The notes under the pieces are model-generated. The model did no database searches and was not told the DNA's origin. It worked only from the letters and a program-made list of their open reading frames with translations. From assembly GCA_013289585.1 (NCBI GenBank), contig JABCZR010000022.1:38220-102219 (forward strand): a stretch of DNA of 64,000 bases, given 5' to 3'. Within the stretch, counting starts at the first letter, position 1, and every line of letters begins with the position of its first letter. The translations under genes and the position numbers were made by a program. Below are positions 63,822 through 64,000 of this stretch, piece by piece. The DNA comes from Acidobacteriota bacterium (lineage in GTDB: Bacteria; Acidobacteriota; Terriglobia; Acidiferrales; UBA7541).

Positions 63822-64000
63822 TTAAGCGATTGATTTTGTTCCATTCGGAACATTTGTTCCAATTGAACGTTCCGCAATCCGCTCCATCGAATTACGTTGC
63901 GACTGAGGGATAACGTGTGCGTAGACTTTGAGCGTCGTTCTCACGTCTGCATGCCGCATCTGGGCCTGCAAAACGGTGATAGGTTCGCTCTCCGCTAACT
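63822..64000 (-). CDS. Tyrosine recombinase/integrase, C-terminal fragment (continues past the window)
   Basis: Read on the minus strand, the last residues before a TAA at 63822-63824 are of the phage integrase catalytic domain: TVLQAQMRHADVRTT, then LKVYAHVIPQSQRN. H of MRHADV fits the third catalytic residue and Y of KVYAHV the nucleophile position. Only the last 58 or so codons lie in the window. The 5' part is to the right. Its position next to tRNA-Lys suggests an integrated element whose end is here. Confidence 0.75.
   Translation of the reverse strand, partial: LAESEPITVLQAQMRHADVRTTLKVYAHVIPQSQRNSMERIAERSIGTNVPNGTKSIA

Overview
The window is about 64 kb of GC-rich bacterial chromosome, read here as an acidobacterium (Acidobacteriota, probably a soil Terriglobia-type lineage). 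The assignment rests on gene content: a hopanoid operon next to lipid A-type genes, a large FtsX-type permease of the acidobacterial orphan kind, DUF4382, DUF4136 and DUF4097 envelope proteins, an S55 (SpoIVB-type) protein, PilZ proteins and GTAG-headed REP-like palindromes. No 16S rRNA is present, so the phylum is an inference.

Layout. 0.4-9.7 kb: small envelope and metabolic genes (aldose epimerase, two PilZ proteins, DUF4136, DUF4382, threonine dehydratase) and, at 5902-6162, a SelW-like selenoprotein gene with an in-frame UGA and a SECIS-like hairpin. 9.9-17.9 kb: a secreted beta-propeller protein coupled to an S55-domain protein, then a membrane protein coupled to a His/Met-rich (possibly copper-related) protein, facing another His/Met-rich secreted protein. 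18.0-23.5 kb: aroA, a small winged-helix-like gene, and an ECF sigma/anti-sigma operon that runs on into B-box and DUF4097 membrane proteins. 23.9-30.5 kb: six co-directional, mostly overlapping genes: a ferritin-like/DUF362 fusion, a CrtI-like flavoprotein, an Asp-nucleophile alpha/beta hydrolase, a small membrane protein, a membrane desaturase and a flippase-like protein. I recognise no described pathway with this combination, and it is the best candidate here for an undescribed system. 30.5-37.6 kb: nrdR, an M28 peptidase, a GNAT, an alpha/beta-hydrolase-like protein, an ArnT-like glycosyltransferase and a metallo-beta-lactamase-fold protein.

37.7-50.9 kb: an LpxL-like acyltransferase, lpxD and a P-loop protein lead into a hopanoid operon: shc, a radical-SAM-like gene without its cysteine cluster, hpnA, a nucleosidase (probable hpnG), two tandem MDR dehydrogenases, a fused hpnC-hpnD and hpnE. 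HpnC/D/E make squalene, Shc cyclises it, and HpnA/HpnG and possibly the dehydrogenases act on the side chain. No intact HpnH is in the window.

51-64 kb: a monooxygenase-like protein, a zinc-ribbon protein, a Tat-type alanine racemase, an orphan permease, an orphan molybdopterin hydroxylase subunit, a diguanylate cyclase with a zinc-ribbon tail, DUF72 and HPF genes, and a tRNA-Lys followed directly by the 3' end of a tyrosine recombinase, probably the edge of an integrated element that continues outside the window.
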